A stretch of DNA of 64,000 nt, taken from Limimaricola pyoseonensis (lineage in GTDB: Bacteria; Pseudomonadota; Alphaproteobacteria; Rhodobacterales; Rhodobacteraceae). Positions 17,264 through 27,797 of this stretch are shown one piece after another (the stretch's first letter is position 1; each line of letters starts with the position of its first letter). Position numbers and translations under genes: made by a program. Under the pieces are notes generated by a model that saw only the letters and a list, made by a program, of their open reading frames with translations, did not search any database and had not been told where the DNA came from. The stretch is from the NCBI RefSeq assembly GCF_900102015.1, contig NZ_FNAT01000003.1, positions 62,001 through 126,000 of the forward strand, given 5' to 3'.

Positions 17264-17288
17264 GGTGGCCGGCCCCGGGCCGGCCACC
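17264..17288. terminator. Bidirectional hairpin between DUF1428 gene and adhC
   Basis: GGTGGCCGGCCC (17264-17275) and GGGCCGGCCACC (17277-17288) form a perfect 12-base inverted repeat between convergent genes. No T-tract follows on either strand, so termination efficiency is uncertain. Confidence 0.5.
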
Positions 17289-17297
17289 GGCAAGGGG

Positions 17298-18428
17298 TCA
17301 GTAGACCACGACCGAGCGGATGCTCTCGCCCTTGTGCATCAGGTCGAAGCCCTGGTTGATGTCGTCGAGCTTGAGCTTGTGGGTGATCATCGGGTCGATC
17401 TCGATCTTCCCCTCCATGTACCAGTCGACGATCTTCGGCACGTCGGTGCGGCCGCGCGCGCCGCCGAAGGCGGTGCCCTTCCAGGTGCGGCCCGTCACCA
17501 GCTGGAACGGCCGGGTCGAGATCTCGGCCCCCGCCGGCGCCACGCCGATCACCACCGACACGCCCCAGCCGCGATGCGCGCTTTCCAGCGCCTGCCGCAT
17601 CACCGTGACGTTGCCGGTGCAGTCGAAGGTGTAGTCCGCCCCGCCGATCAGGTCGCCGCGCCGCTTGGTCAGGTTGACGAGATACGGCACGATGTCCTCG
17701 CCGATCTCCTTGGGGTTGACGAAATGGGTCATGCCGAAGCGCTCGCCCCATTCCTTCTTGTCGTCGTTGATGTCGACGCCGATGATCATGTCGGCGCCCG
17801 CGAGCTTCAGGCCCTGGATCACGTTGAGGCCGATGCCGCCCAGCCCGAACACCACCGCCGTGGAGCCGATCTCGACCTGCGCGGTGTGGATCACCGCGCC
17901 GACGCCGGTGGTGACGCCGCAGCCGATGTAGCAGATCTTGTCGAAAGGGGCGTCCTCGCGCACCTTGGCCAGCGCGATCTCGGGCAGCACGGTGTGGTTG
18001 GCGAAGGTCGAGCAGCCCATGTAGTGCAGGATCGGGTCGCCATCGAGCGTCGAGAAGCGCGAGCTGCCGTCGGGCATCAGGCCCTGGCCCTGCGTGGCCC
18101 GGATCGACGTGCACAGGTTGGTCTTCTGGCTCAGGCAGGAGGGGCATTGCCGGCATTCCGGCGTGTAGAGCGGGATGACGTGGTCGCCCTTCTTGAGCGA
18201 GGTCACGCCCTCGCCCACCTCGACCACCACGCCCGCGCCCTCATGGCCGAGGATCGCCGGGAACAGCCCCTCGGGGTCGGCGCCCGAGAGCGTGAACTCG
18301 TCGGTGTGGCAGATGCCGGTGGCCTTGATCTCGACCATGACCTCGCCGGCTTTCGGGCCGTCGAGATTCACCTCCATGATCTCGAGCGGCTTTCCGGCCT
18401 CGGTCGCGACGGCGGCACGTGTGCGCAT
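17298..18428 (-). CDS. adhC: S-(hydroxymethyl)glutathione dehydrogenase / class III alcohol dehydrogenase
   Basis: 376 residues, zinc-dependent medium-chain dehydrogenase. Catalytic zinc ligands C40 and H62 (GHEGAG), structural zinc cysteines C92, C95, C98 and C106, and the NAD-binding [20 protein letters not shown] are intact; [10 protein letters not shown] and [14 protein letters not shown] are typical of class III enzymes. It oxidises the glutathione-formaldehyde adduct to S-formylglutathione. GGAGG precedes the ATG. The next pathway enzyme, FghA, is encoded at 12636-13466. The two are usually closer in relatives. Confidence 0.96.
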   Translation of the reverse strand: MRTRAAVATEAGKPLEIMEVNLDGPKAGEVMVEIKATGICHTDEFTLSGADPEGLFPAILGHEGAGVVVEVGEGVTSLKKGDHVIPLYTPECRQCPSCLSQKTNLCTSIRATQGQGLMPDGSSRFSTLDGDPILHYMGCSTFANHTVLPEIALAKVREDAPFDKICYIGCGVTTGVGAVIHTAQVEIGSTAVVFGLGGIGLNVIQGLKLAGADMIIGVDINDDKKEWGERFGMTHFVNPKEIGEDIVPYLVNLTKRRGDLIGGADYTFDCTGNVTVMRQALESAHRGWGVSVVIGVAPAGAEISTRPFQLVTGRTWKGTAFGGARGRTDVPKIVDWYMEGKIEIDPMITHKLKLDDINQGFDLMHKGESIRSVVVY

Positions 18429-18611
18429 GGGATACCTCCGGGAATGGCTGCGCGCCGAAGAGCGGCGCGCGTCGGGGCGAAGCGTCGCGGAAAGGCGCAG
18501 GAAGATCAATGGGAGCGGCGCCGCGCATCCGCGTCGAAGAGGCCCCGCGCAGCCCCTGCGCAGCCTCTGTGCGCCCTTGCGCGGGTCCGCGCGGCGCGGC
18601 AGGCTCCGGCC

Positions 18612-18899
18612 ATGCATCGCCTCTTGCTCCTCGCCCCGCTTCTCGCCGCCGCCTGCGCCAGCGCGCCCGCGGCCCCGCCGCCGCCCGACAGGCCGCAGAT
18701 GCCGGTCGAGGACAGCTGCGCCGCCGCGCCCTATGCCCGGCTGATCGGGCAGGACGCCACCGCGCTCGAACGCGAGCTGATCCTGCGCCCGGTGCGGGTG
18801 ATCCGCCCCGGCGACGCGGTGACGATGGATTTCCTGCCGACGCGGCTCAACTTCGAGATCGACGCCGCCGGGCGCATCGCGCGGATCTTCTGCGGCTGA
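18612..18899 (+). CDS. I78-family peptidase-inhibitor-like lipoprotein
   Basis: 95 residues. The signal sequence ends in a lipobox LAAAC with the lipidated cysteine at C15, then a Pro/Ala-rich spacer. The mature part has [18 protein letters not shown] and [20 protein letters not shown], the pattern of I78 (elafin-like) inhibitor domains common in proteobacterial envelopes. Likely anchored in a membrane facing the periplasm. The 183-bp region between adhC and this gene shows no other feature I can support. Confidence 0.8.
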   Translation: MHRLLLLAPLLAAACASAPAAPPPPDRPQMPVEDSCAAAPYARLIGQDATALERELILRPVRVIRPGDAVTMDFLPTRLNFEIDAAGRIARIFCG

Positions 18900-18906
18900 A
18901 CGCGAG

Positions 18907-18936
18907 ACGGCCCGGACGCCGGGGCGTCCGGGCCGT
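18907..18936. terminator. Perfect 14-base inverted repeat after I78 gene
   Basis: ACGGCCCGGACGCC (18907-18920) and GGCGTCCGGGCCGT (18923-18936). A strong hairpin just after the I78 stop but without a T-run, so it could be a terminator or RNA-stabilising structure. Confidence 0.5.
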
Positions 18937-19112
18937 GAAAATGCGCAAGCAGGCCCCGTCCCTTCGCGGGTCAGGTGGGGGCTGATGATCGCCGCGCCGG
19001 GGCGGGAGCCTGCCGCTGACCCCTTCTTGCCGGCCCCGCGCGGCGGCGATGCGGTGCGCCACGGTCGGGCCGGGGGTGATTTCGCGGCAATCGCGTGGCG
19101 GACGCCTCGCCC

Positions 19113-19140
19113 TTGAAATGACGCACGGCCCGCGTAACTC
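19113..19140 (+). promoter_or_regulatory. Probable promoter of the DUF2794 gene
   Basis: TTGAAA (19113-19118), 16-base spacer, TAACTC (19135-19140). The predicted transcription start falls at or next to the ATG at 19148, so the mRNA may be leaderless. Confidence 0.4.
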
Positions 19141-19147
19141 TGGAGCC

Positions 19148-19489
19148 ATGACGCTGCAGCCCCCAACGCCGTTCCCGGCGCGCCCCCACGAGCAGGTCGC
19201 CTTCCACCGGACCGAGCTGGGGCCGATCCTGTCGGTCTACGGGCGCATGGTCGCCGCCGGCGAGTGGCGCGACTACGCGATCGCCAGCCTGCGCGAGATG
19301 GCGGTGTTCTCGATCTTCCGCCGCACCGCCGAGATCCCGCTCTACCGAATCGAGAAGCGCCCGAAGCTGCGGCTGAAACAGGGCCAGTTCTCGGTGGTCG
19401 GCCCCGAGGGACAGGTGCTGCGGCGCGGCGACGACATCGCGCAGGTGCTCAAGGTCTTCGACGCGCGCCGCTTCCGGGTGATCGAGTAG
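19148..19489 (+). CDS. DUF2794 family protein
   Basis: 113 residues with [40 protein letters not shown] and [18 protein letters not shown], matching the alphaproteobacterial DUF2794 family of unknown function. Soluble, no signal peptide. The ATG at 19148 fits the family start; upstream in-frame codons lack conservation. It converges on the NlpC/P60 gene with only one base between the two stops. Confidence 0.88.
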   Translation: MTLQPPTPFPARPHEQVAFHRTELGPILSVYGRMVAAGEWRDYAIASLREMAVFSIFRRTAEIPLYRIEKRPKLRLKQGQFSVVGPEGQVLRRGDDIAQVLKVFDARRFRVIE

Positions 19490-19490
19490 A

Positions 19491-20311
19491 TCAGAGCCGG
19501 CGGCGGTGGGTCACCGGCCCGTCGCCCTGCGCCTCGATCCTGAGCGCGGCCTTGCGCGCATCCTCGTAGGTCACCGCCATGGCGTGGCCGTTGGCGTGGA
19601 TGATGGTCTCGGGATCGACCAGCATCGCCACGTGCCCCTTCCAGAACCACAGATCGCCGCGCTCGGGCGCCTCGCCGTCCACGTCGCGGCCCAGCGCCTG
19701 CTGCAGGTCGCTGTCGCCCGGGCAGGGGATGCCGCAGGCCAGAAGCGCCGCCTGCACCAGCCCCGAGCAATCGATGCCGAGCTTGGAGTTGCCGCCCCAC
19801 AGATACGGCGTGCCGAAGAACATCTGCGCCACCGTCACCGGGTCCTGGAACGGCCGGTCGACCTCGCGCAGGTGCTTCTTGGGGATGAAACCCTCTGGCG
19901 TCTCGAAGAGCGTCTTCAGCTCGTTCGTCACGGTGACACGGCTGCCGAAGCTCAGATGCGCGAGGTCGGGCGACTTGATGTCGGCCTCGGCATAGAGATG
20001 CGTGGCGGGGGTGGCGACGATGTGGGTGGCATCGCGCGGCTCGGCCAGGGCCTCGGCCGCGACATAGCCGCAATAGCCGTCGCGCGCGGCGCGGACGAAG
20101 GCCCAGCCCTCGCGCGTCTCGAACAGCTCGACCGCCTCGCCCGACAAGAGCTGCCGCTCGCGCGCGCCGCCGGGCGCGGCCAGAAGGTCGAGCACCGGGC
20201 GCGCCACCCGCGCCGCCATCGGCGCGACGAAGCGTTCGGCCTCGACCCGGCCCTGCAGCTCCAGCGCCGCGACGCGGCCATTGGCGGGGGTGAGGCGGCG
20301 GTCCATCGCGC

Positions 20312-20315
<4 letters not shown>
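19491..20315 (-). CDS. NlpC/P60 family peptidoglycan hydrolase with SH3 domains
   Basis: 274 residues. SH3b-like regions (about 40-150) precede the NlpC/P60 domain with the catalytic Cys183 in KLGIDCSGLVQAAL, His228 in GHVAMLVD and a third polar residue near H240 (IIHANGH). Such enzymes cleave D-Glu-mDAP bonds in peptidoglycan peptides. No signal peptide is apparent, so it may act on recycled muropeptides in the cytosol, which would fit its ATGA coupling to the M17 aminopeptidase gene upstream. This pairing is conserved in the family. Confidence 0.92.
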
Positions 20316-21709
<1,394 letters not shown>

Positions 21710-21783
21710 GGCGGGCGTCCTGTGCGTCTGCTGGGGTCGGCGCAGAGACTAGCCGCGCCGCGCGCCGCCGCAAGCCGGAAGGC

Positions 21784-22146
21784 TCAGATCCGCCGGCCGC
21801 GCGGTGCCTCGGGCGCGGCCAGCGCCGCCCGGCCGCTGCGCGACAGCCGCGCCACCAGCGCGGCCAGCGCCGCCGCGTCCGCGGCCGCGATGCCGCCCGT
21901 CACCCGGGCCGCGAGGCGGGCCATCTCGGCATGGCCGGCCGACCGGGCCAGCCGTTCGATCGCGCGGGCCTCGGCCTCCAGCCGGGCGAAGGCGCCGCCG
22001 TCCAGCGCCGCGTGCAGCCGCGCGAGCCGGCGCGCCAGCCGCAGGGCGCCGGGGCGCGGCAGCGGCGCGGCCGGGGGCGGCGGCACCGGCAGGCGGGCGA
22101 GAAGGTCGCAGACCGAGGCGGAGAATGTCGGGTAGGCGTGGTCCAT
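21784..22146 (-). CDS. Hypothetical Ala/Arg-rich protein
   Basis: 120 residues starting MDHAYPTFSASVCDLLARLP. The rest is dominated by Ala, Arg and Leu and predicted helical, with no motif I recognise. It lies between the M17 gene and the divergent carbonic anhydrase, and no competing open frame of better quality covers the interval. The strong GC bias makes spurious frames common here, so this is only a probable gene. Confidence 0.5.
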   Translation of the reverse strand: MDHAYPTFSASVCDLLARLPVPPPPAAPLPRPGALRLARRLARLHAALDGGAFARLEAEARAIERLARSAGHAEMARLAARVTGGIAAADAAALAALVARLSRSGRAALAAPEAPRGRRI

Positions 22147-22260
22147 GCGACCGATGCTTCGGCCGGAGGGCTTGCAAAAGGGTTGAGACCGGCGTGGAAA
22201 AGGCTCGAAAGAAGGCGCGAATTTGCCTATTTCAGAACGAACCGACGCAAGGAGACGCCA

Positions 22261-22908
22261 ATGACCGTCGCAAGGCCGCTGCCGGACTACCTCGTGAAGC
22301 GCTATCACGGCTGGAAAGCCACGTCCTACGCCGAGAACCGCAGCTGGTTCCAGAAGCTCGCCAGCGAAGGCCAGCACCCGCGCGCCATGGTGATCTCCTG
22401 CTGCGACAGCCGGGTGCATGTCACCTCGATCTTCGGCGCCGATCCGGGCGAGTTCTTCCTGCACCGCAACATCGCCAACCTCGTGCCGCCCTACGCGCCC
22501 GACGGGCAGCAGCACGGCACCTCGGCGGCGGTGGAATACGCGGTGACCGCGCTCAAGGTGCCGCATCTGATCGTGATCGGCCATTCGAGCTGCGGCGGCG
22601 TGAAGGGCTGCTACGACATGTGCGAGGGCCACGCCCCGGCGCTGGAGGAGACCTCGAGCTTCGTCGGCCGCTGGATGGACCTGCTGCGCCCCGGCTACGA
22701 CCGGCTGCCCGAGGGCACGCCCGAAGAGCGTCTCGCCGCGCTGGAGAAGGAAGGCGTGCTGGTCTCGCTCGAGAACCTGATGACCTTCCCCTTCGTGGCC
22801 GAGGCGGTCGAGCAGGGCCGGCTGACGCTGCACGGGCTCTGGACCGATATCGGCGGCGGCAGCCTCGAGTGCTACGACCCCGAGCGCGGCGGCTTCGCGC
22901 CGCTCTGA
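22261..22908 (+). CDS. Beta-class carbonic anhydrase
   Basis: 215 residues. The zinc and catalytic-dyad motif CCDSR (C47, D49, R51) and the second motif GHSSCGGV (H108, C111) define the beta class, which interconverts CO2 and bicarbonate in the cytosol. AAGGAG precedes the ATG at 22261. The 3' end overlaps that of the convergent AbrB-type gene by 37 bp. Confidence 0.95.
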   Translation: MTVARPLPDYLVKRYHGWKATSYAENRSWFQKLASEGQHPRAMVISCCDSRVHVTSIFGADPGEFFLHRNIANLVPPYAPDGQQHGTSAAVEYAVTALKVPHLIVIGHSSCGGVKGCYDMCEGHAPALEETSSFVGRWMDLLRPGYDRLPEGTPEERLAALEKEGVLVSLENLMTFPFVAEAVEQGRLTLHGLWTDIGGGSLECYDPERGGFAPL

Positions 22909-23981
22909 GCCGGCCGTCCGGATCTGGGCCGCGTCAGCCGGAACACCGGCTGCGCGGCGAAGATCACCAGCATGATCCGCACCAGGTGCAGCACCGAGAC
23001 ATAGGCCACGTCCTGCCCCATCGCGAGCGCGAGCAGGCTCATCTCGGTCAGCCCGCCCGGCGAATAGCCCAGGAAGCTCAGCGACAGCGGGATGCCGGTG
23101 AGCGCGGTGAGCGCCGTGGCGAAGCCCACCGCCACCGCGATCATGGCGAGCGACGACACCGCGCCGAGGCTCAGGTCGCGGCCGATCTGCCGCGCCGTGG
23201 TGCCGAGGAAGCGGCAGCCGATCACCGTGCCGATCACCACCTGCGCCACCACGATCAGGAAGCCCGGCGGCGCGACGGTGACGAGGCCGGTGACGTGCAT
23301 CGCCCCGCTCAGGAGCATCGGCCCGACGATCTGCGGCGCCGGCATCCGCATGAGCTTGCCCAGCGGCACGCCCGCCACCGCCGCCGCGCCCAGGAGCAGC
23401 CAGTCGAGCGGCGCCAGCGCCGTGGCGGCGGTGCCGCGCGACACCTCGTCCGAGGTCACGTCGAGCGCGTAGCCGTAGAACAGCACCACGAAGAGGATCA
23501 CCAGCAGCACCCGCGCGGCATGGGCCAGCGCGATGCGCTTCTCGTTGCCGCCCGCCGCACCGCCGAGGATCAGCATGTCGTTCAGCCCGCCCGGCATGGC
23601 CGAGAAGAAGGCCGTGACCGGGTCGTAGCGCCCGAGCCGGCGATAGACGGCGTAGGAGACCAGCGCCGTCAGCCCGAGGAAGGGCAATAGCAGCGCGAAG
23701 CTCGCGGCGTAGCGGCCGGCGGCGCCGAACATCTCGGGCGACATGGCCGAGCCGAGCATGACGCCGATCACCGGGATCACCAGCGGGCGCAGCCGGTCGG
23801 GCCCGCGCACCGGCAGCGCCAGCACCGCGGCCAGCGTGTTGCCGATCATCGGCCCGAGCATCCAGGGCAGCGGCATCCCGGCCAATGCGGCGAGCCAGCC
23901 GCAGACCGCGCCGATGGCCAGCGCGAACAGCGCCCGGCGGCCCGGCACGAGGCCGCGCAGATACGTGACGACAACATCCAT
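22872..23981 (-). CDS. AbrB family (putative ammonia monooxygenase-like) membrane protein
   Basis: 369 residues with about ten membrane segments in two similar halves. MPLPWMLGPMIGNTLAAVL near 35-55 and MPAPQIVGPMLLSGAMHVTG near 210 are the duplicated AbrB-duplication motif, and FFSAMPGGLNDMLILG and FLGYSPGGLTEMSLLAL are the matching loops. The family is often labelled ammonia monooxygenase or AbrB regulator, but that is a naming artefact; it is probably a transporter. The start at 23981 matches the membrane topology. Confidence 0.88.
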   Translation of the reverse strand: MDVVVTYLRGLVPGRRALFALAIGAVCGWLAALAGMPLPWMLGPMIGNTLAAVLALPVRGPDRLRPLVIPVIGVMLGSAMSPEMFGAAGRYAASFALLLPFLGLTALVSYAVYRRLGRYDPVTAFFSAMPGGLNDMLILGGAAGGNEKRIALAHAARVLLVILFVVLFYGYALDVTSDEVSRGTAATALAPLDWLLLGAAAVAGVPLGKLMRMPAPQIVGPMLLSGAMHVTGLVTVAPPGFLIVVAQVVIGTVIGCRFLGTTARQIGRDLSLGAVSSLAMIAVAVGFATALTALTGIPLSLSFLGYSPGGLTEMSLLALAMGQDVAYVSVLHLVRIMLVIFAAQPVFRLTRPRSGRPAQSGAKPPRSGS

Positions 23982-24022
23982 GTCGCCCCACTTAGCCCGA
24001 CCCCGGGTCAAGGTGTAGGGGG

Positions 24023-24922
24023 TCAGCCCGATTGCGCGGCGCGGGCGCGGGCCAGCTCGATCTGGCGCTGGCGCTCGGCGAAGCGGGCCTTGTCCTCCTC
24101 CGAGGTCTCGCCCGCGCAGGCCGGGCAGGACACGCCCGCCACATAGGCCGGGTCGGCCTTGGCCCCGGGCGCGACCGGGCGACGGCAGGCGCGGCAGAGA
24201 TCGTGGCTGCCCTGCTCGAGCCCGTGCCGCACCGCGACGCGCTCGTCGAAGACGAAGCATTCGCCCTGCCACAGGCTTTGCTCCTCGGGCACCTCCTCGA
24301 GGTATTTCAGGATGCCGCCCTGCAGGTGGTAGACCTCCTCGACGCCCTGCGCCTTGAGGAAGCTCGTGGACTTCTCGCAGCGGATGCCGCCGGTGCAGAA
24401 CATGGCGACGCGCTTGCCCTGCAGCCGCTCGCGGTTGGCCGCCCACCAGCCGGGAAATTCGCGGAAGCTGCCGGTGCCCGGGTCAACCGCGCCGGCGAAG
24501 CTGCCGATCTCCACCTCGTAGTCGTTGCGGGTGTCGATGGTGACGACGTCGGGGGCCGAGATCAGCGCGTTCCACTCGGCCGGCGGCACGTGGGTGCCGA
24601 CCTGCCCCAGCGGGTCGACATCGGGCTGGCCCATGGTGACGATCTCGCGCTTGAGCCGCACCTTGAGGCGGCGGAAGGGCGCGGTGTCGGCGGCGCTCTC
24701 CTTCCATTCCAGCGCTTCGAAGCCGGGCCAACCGCGCAGATGCGCGACCAGTTCGAGGATCGCGTCGCGCCCGGGCGCGGCGACGGTGCCATTGATGCCC
24801 TCATGGGCGAGGATCAGCGTGCCGGCGATGCCGCGCGCCTCGCAGAAGGCGAAGAGCGCGTCACGGCGCAGCGCGGCGTCGGGCAGCGGGGCGAAATGGT
24901 AGAGGGCGGCGACGGTGAACAT
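24023..24922 (-). CDS. trhO: tRNA uridine(34) hydroxylase, rhodanese family
   Basis: 299 residues. An N-terminal acylphosphatase-like region ([11 protein letters not shown] near 40-50) precedes a rhodanese domain with the active-site loop CTGGIRCEK (C176) and a C-terminal Cys-rich part ([12 protein letters not shown]). This is the TrhO/YceA architecture, which hydroxylates U34 of certain tRNAs to ho5U with oxygen. It is encoded next to the selD fusion on the same strand; the third U34-modifying protein of the window, MnmH, is at 49218-50270. Confidence 0.93.
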   Translation of the reverse strand: MFTVAALYHFAPLPDAALRRDALFAFCEARGIAGTLILAHEGINGTVAAPGRDAILELVAHLRGWPGFEALEWKESAADTAPFRRLKVRLKREIVTMGQPDVDPLGQVGTHVPPAEWNALISAPDVVTIDTRNDYEVEIGSFAGAVDPGTGSFREFPGWWAANRERLQGKRVAMFCTGGIRCEKSTSFLKAQGVEEVYHLQGGILKYLEEVPEEQSLWQGECFVFDERVAVRHGLEQGSHDLCRACRRPVAPGAKADPAYVAGVSCPACAGETSEEDKARFAERQRQIELARARAAQSG

Positions 24923-24990
24923 GGCGCGCGGCCTTACGCCGGGGACGGCGCGGGCGCAAGCCGGGGCAGCGCCCGCGCCCGGCCATGGGC

Positions 24991-25013
24991 GACTTCGCTC
25001 TTCAAATACTCGC
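24991..25013 (-). repeat. Half-copy of dispersed GTATTT...GAG..AAGT element
   Basis: GACTTCGCTCTTCAAATACT sits in the 112-bp gap between the selD fusion and trhO and is one arm of the element found as pairs at 50316-50545, here in the reverse orientation. Confidence 0.6.
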
Positions 25014-25034
25014 CCCCAGGCCGGCCACCGCGCC

Positions 25035-27188
25035 TCAGACCAGCCGCAGCCCGCCGCCCTCGGTCATCCGCCCGACGATCGCGGCCGGATAGCCCGCCGC
25101 CCGCAACCGCGCCAGAAGCGCCTCGGCCTGATCCGCCGCCACCGCCGCGAGCAATCCCCCTGCCGTCTGCGGGTCGAACATGAGGTCGTGGCGCGCGCCG
25201 CCCGAACCGGCGATCACCGCGCCGGCGCCCGCAAGGTTGTCGGCGAAGAGCGTCGAGCGCGTGCCCGCCTCGGCCAGCTCCAGCGCGCCCTGCATCAAGG
25301 GCACGTCGGCGACGCGGAGTTCGGCGCCGCAGGCGGAGGCCTCGCAGATGCCCGCAAGATGCCCGGCGAGGCCGAAGCCGGTGACGTCGGTCATCGCCTG
25401 CGCGCCGGCGAGGATCCCGGACGCCCGGCCCTGCGGCTGCACCATCGCCTCCCACGCCTCGGCCACCACCGGTCCGGGTGCGGCGCGGGCCATCTCGGCC
25501 GCCATGATCGTGCCGGAGCCGATCGGCTTGGTCAGGATCAGCGCCGCGCCGGGCTGCGCGCCCGCGAGCGTCACCGGCTCGGCATCGCACAGACCGGTCA
25601 CGGTGAAGCCCACCGTCAGCTCCGAGCCGAGCGAGCTGTGCCCGCCAAGGATCGCGGCGCCCGCCTCGTCCATCACTTCGCGGGCCGCTGCCATGATCTC
25701 GGCCATGGTGCGGCGCTGCATCTCGGCGCTCATGCGCGGCAGGATCAGGCTGACCGTGGCGGCCTGCGGCCGCGCGGCCATGGCCCAGACGTCGCCCAGC
25801 GCGTGGATCGCGGCGATCCTTGTCATCAGCGCCGGATCCTCGACCATGGCGCGCAGGTGGTCGGTCGAGATCACCTGCCGCGCGCCACCGGTGCGGATCA
25901 CGGCGGCGTCGTCGCCGGGCAGCGGCACGACGTCGTCGCGGGTCACGGGCGGCAGACCGGCCAGCGCCTCGCGCAGCGCGCCGCGCCCGACCTTGGCGCC
26001 GCAGCCGCCGCACATCGGCTTGTCGCCCAGCGCCTCGATCACGCCCTCGGCCACCGGGTCGGGCAGCTTCGGAGCCTTCATCTCCGGCAGGTCCGAGAGC
26101 TTGCGCATGAACTTGCGGTCGATCCGGTCCTTCCACTGCCAGAGCAGCGGGTTGGCGTAGGTGCGGCCCCATTTCTCGGCCATCGCCGCCTTGCCGCCGA
26201 GCGAGACCAGCTTGAGGTAGTCCTTCTGCGGCCGGTAGTCGCGCAGCCGCCCGCCCGAGAGCGCGGCGCGCAGGTTGTCGAACAGCACCGGTGCCTGCCG
26301 CACGGCGTAGACCCCGGCCTTGGGGCGCGGGTCGTGCGCCATGTGGGCGCAGTCGCCCACGGCGAAGATGCCGGGCGCGCTCGTCTCCAGCGTCGGGCCG
26401 ACGGTGACGAAGCCGTCCTCGTGGGCGAGGCCGGTCTCCGCGAGCCAGCCCTGCGGCTTCGCCCCGGCCGCGCCGATGGTGAAGTCGGAGGCGACCTCGC
26501 GCCCGTCGGCAAGCACCACCCGCCCGGCCTCGACCCGCGCGACATCGGTGCCCTCGACCGCCTCGACCCCGAGACCCGCCATGCGGTCCCTCACCAGCCG
26601 GCGCGCCTCCTCCGAGGTCTCGGACAGGAGCCGTTCACGATCGATCACGGTGACCTTGGCCTCGCGGTGTCGCAGGCCATGCGCGGCGGCCATGGCCAGT
26701 TCCGCCCCGGCCACGCCGCCGCCGATCACCGCGACGCGGGCCGGGCCCGCGCCGTCGCGATAGGCGGTCCAGTCGCGCGCGAGGCGGCCCAAAGGCTTGG
26801 CGGGCACGCCGTGTTCCTCGAAGCCTTCGAGCTGCGGCATGGCCGAGGTCACGCCGACATCGATCGAGGCCGCGTCGAAGCCGATGCGGCGTCCGGCCAC
26901 CACCACCTCGCGCGCGGCGAGGTCGATCTCCTCGGCCCGGCCCAGCACCAGCCGCGCGCCGGCGAAGCGCGCGAGGCGGACGAGGTCGATCTGCGTCTCG
27001 GGCAGGTCGTAATGCCCGGCCACCAGCCCCGGCAGCATGCCGGAATAGGCGGTGAGCGGGCCGGGATCGATCAGCGTGACGCGCACGCCGGGCAGCGGGT
27101 CCATGCCCCAGCGGCGCAGCAAAAGCGCATGGGCGTGGCCGCCGCCGATCAGAACGAGGTCGCGGGTCAGGGGGATGAGGGGCGTCAT
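25035..27188 (-). CDS. selD: Selenophosphate synthase fused to FAD/NAD(P)-dependent oxidoreductase
   Basis: 717 residues in two parts. Residues 1-360 are an NDH-2/sulfide-quinone-reductase-like flavoprotein: [14 protein letters not shown] (FAD), [14 protein letters not shown] near 152 (NAD(P)) and GIFAVGDCA near 273. From about 388 follows a SelD domain with GGCGAKVG, where C396 and K399 align with the catalytic Cys17 and Lys20 of E. coli SelD, then PGDDAAV, STDHL, GGHSS and [10 protein letters not shown]. It makes selenophosphate from selenide and ATP. No selenocysteine codon is needed. The probable user, mnmH, is 22 kb away. Confidence 0.92.
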   Translation of the reverse strand: MTPLIPLTRDLVLIGGGHAHALLLRRWGMDPLPGVRVTLIDPGPLTAYSGMLPGLVAGHYDLPETQIDLVRLARFAGARLVLGRAEEIDLAAREVVVAGRRIGFDAASIDVGVTSAMPQLEGFEEHGVPAKPLGRLARDWTAYRDGAGPARVAVIGGGVAGAELAMAAAHGLRHREAKVTVIDRERLLSETSEEARRLVRDRMAGLGVEAVEGTDVARVEAGRVVLADGREVASDFTIGAAGAKPQGWLAETGLAHEDGFVTVGPTLETSAPGIFAVGDCAHMAHDPRPKAGVYAVRQAPVLFDNLRAALSGGRLRDYRPQKDYLKLVSLGGKAAMAEKWGRTYANPLLWQWKDRIDRKFMRKLSDLPEMKAPKLPDPVAEGVIEALGDKPMCGGCGAKVGRGALREALAGLPPVTRDDVVPLPGDDAAVIRTGGARQVISTDHLRAMVEDPALMTRIAAIHALGDVWAMAARPQAATVSLILPRMSAEMQRRTMAEIMAAAREVMDEAGAAILGGHSSLGSELTVGFTVTGLCDAEPVTLAGAQPGAALILTKPIGSGTIMAAEMARAAPGPVVAEAWEAMVQPQGRASGILAGAQAMTDVTGFGLAGHLAGICEASACGAELRVADVPLMQGALELAEAGTRSTLFADNLAGAGAVIAGSGGARHDLMFDPQTAGGLLAAVAADQAEALLARLRAAGYPAAIVGRMTEGGGLRLV

Positions 27189-27236
27189 GCGCGGCGATCT
27201 ACCCCTCCGGGCCGCGCCTTGCCAGAGCGCGCGGGC

Positions 27237-27797
27237 TCACGGCACCAGCCAGCTGCCCTGCCAGCCCTCCTCGCGCTCGTAGCGGGCGCGGCGATGGATC
27301 TCGCCGATATGCAGCGCCTCGATCCGCAGGATGCGGGCGCGCAGCACCGCGAAGCGCGCCGGCCGCGGGTTCGGGCGCCAGGCGTCGGCGGCGGCGATCG
27401 GGGTGCCGGGCGGCGGCACCGCGCCGTATTGCGCGCGCGAGGGCTCGGGCACGTCCTCCCAGAACACCTTCTCCTCCTCGTGCGGCAGGCGCACGACATG
27501 GGCGCGCATCCGGATCTGCAGGCTCGCCTCGGCGTCCCAGACATGGATCGCGGCGCGCGGCCCGTCGGTGAGTTGCAGCACCTTGGCCGCGTCGGCGTCG
27601 GAATGGATGTCGAGCGTCCATTCCCGCGGATCGAAGCCCCTGAGCACCATGGTCCGGGCCGAGGGCCAGCCCTGCGCGTCGCGGGTCGCCAGCACCGGCA
27701 GCCGCGCGGCGGCGTCCTTGTCGTGCAGCCCGGCCTCGAGCCGGTCGCGCGCCAGCTCCAGAAGCCCCGCCAGTGTCGTGTGATCGTGCTCACTCAT
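27237..27797 (-). CDS. Pyridoxamine 5'-phosphate oxidase-like flavoprotein
   Basis: 186 residues. LPVLATRDAQGWPSARTMVLRG near 33-54, SDADAAKVLQLTDGPRAAIH near 66-86 and QIRMRAHV are typical of the Alr4036-type PNPOx-like FMN-binding split barrel. True PdxH would be longer and keep RRxxPFxxWLP, absent here, so B6 oxidation should not be assumed. It overlaps the preceding AttH-like gene by 8 bases and is 48 bases before the selD fusion. Confidence 0.85.
   Translation of the reverse strand: MSEHDHTTLAGLLELARDRLEAGLHDKDAAARLPVLATRDAQGWPSARTMVLRGFDPREWTLDIHSDADAAKVLQLTDGPRAAIHVWDAEASLQIRMRAHVVRLPHEEEKVFWEDVPEPSRAQYGAVPPPGTPIAAADAWRPNPRPARFAVLRARILRIEALHIGEIHRRARYEREEGWQGSWLVP

Noticed and set aside
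22872-23981. Ammonia monooxygenase
   Set aside because: This name is historical for AbrB-type membrane proteins; no redox cofactor site or AmoA-like feature is present.
25035-27188. Selenocysteine-containing SelD
   Set aside because: The active-site position is a normal TGC cysteine codon (C396), and no in-frame TGA was seen.
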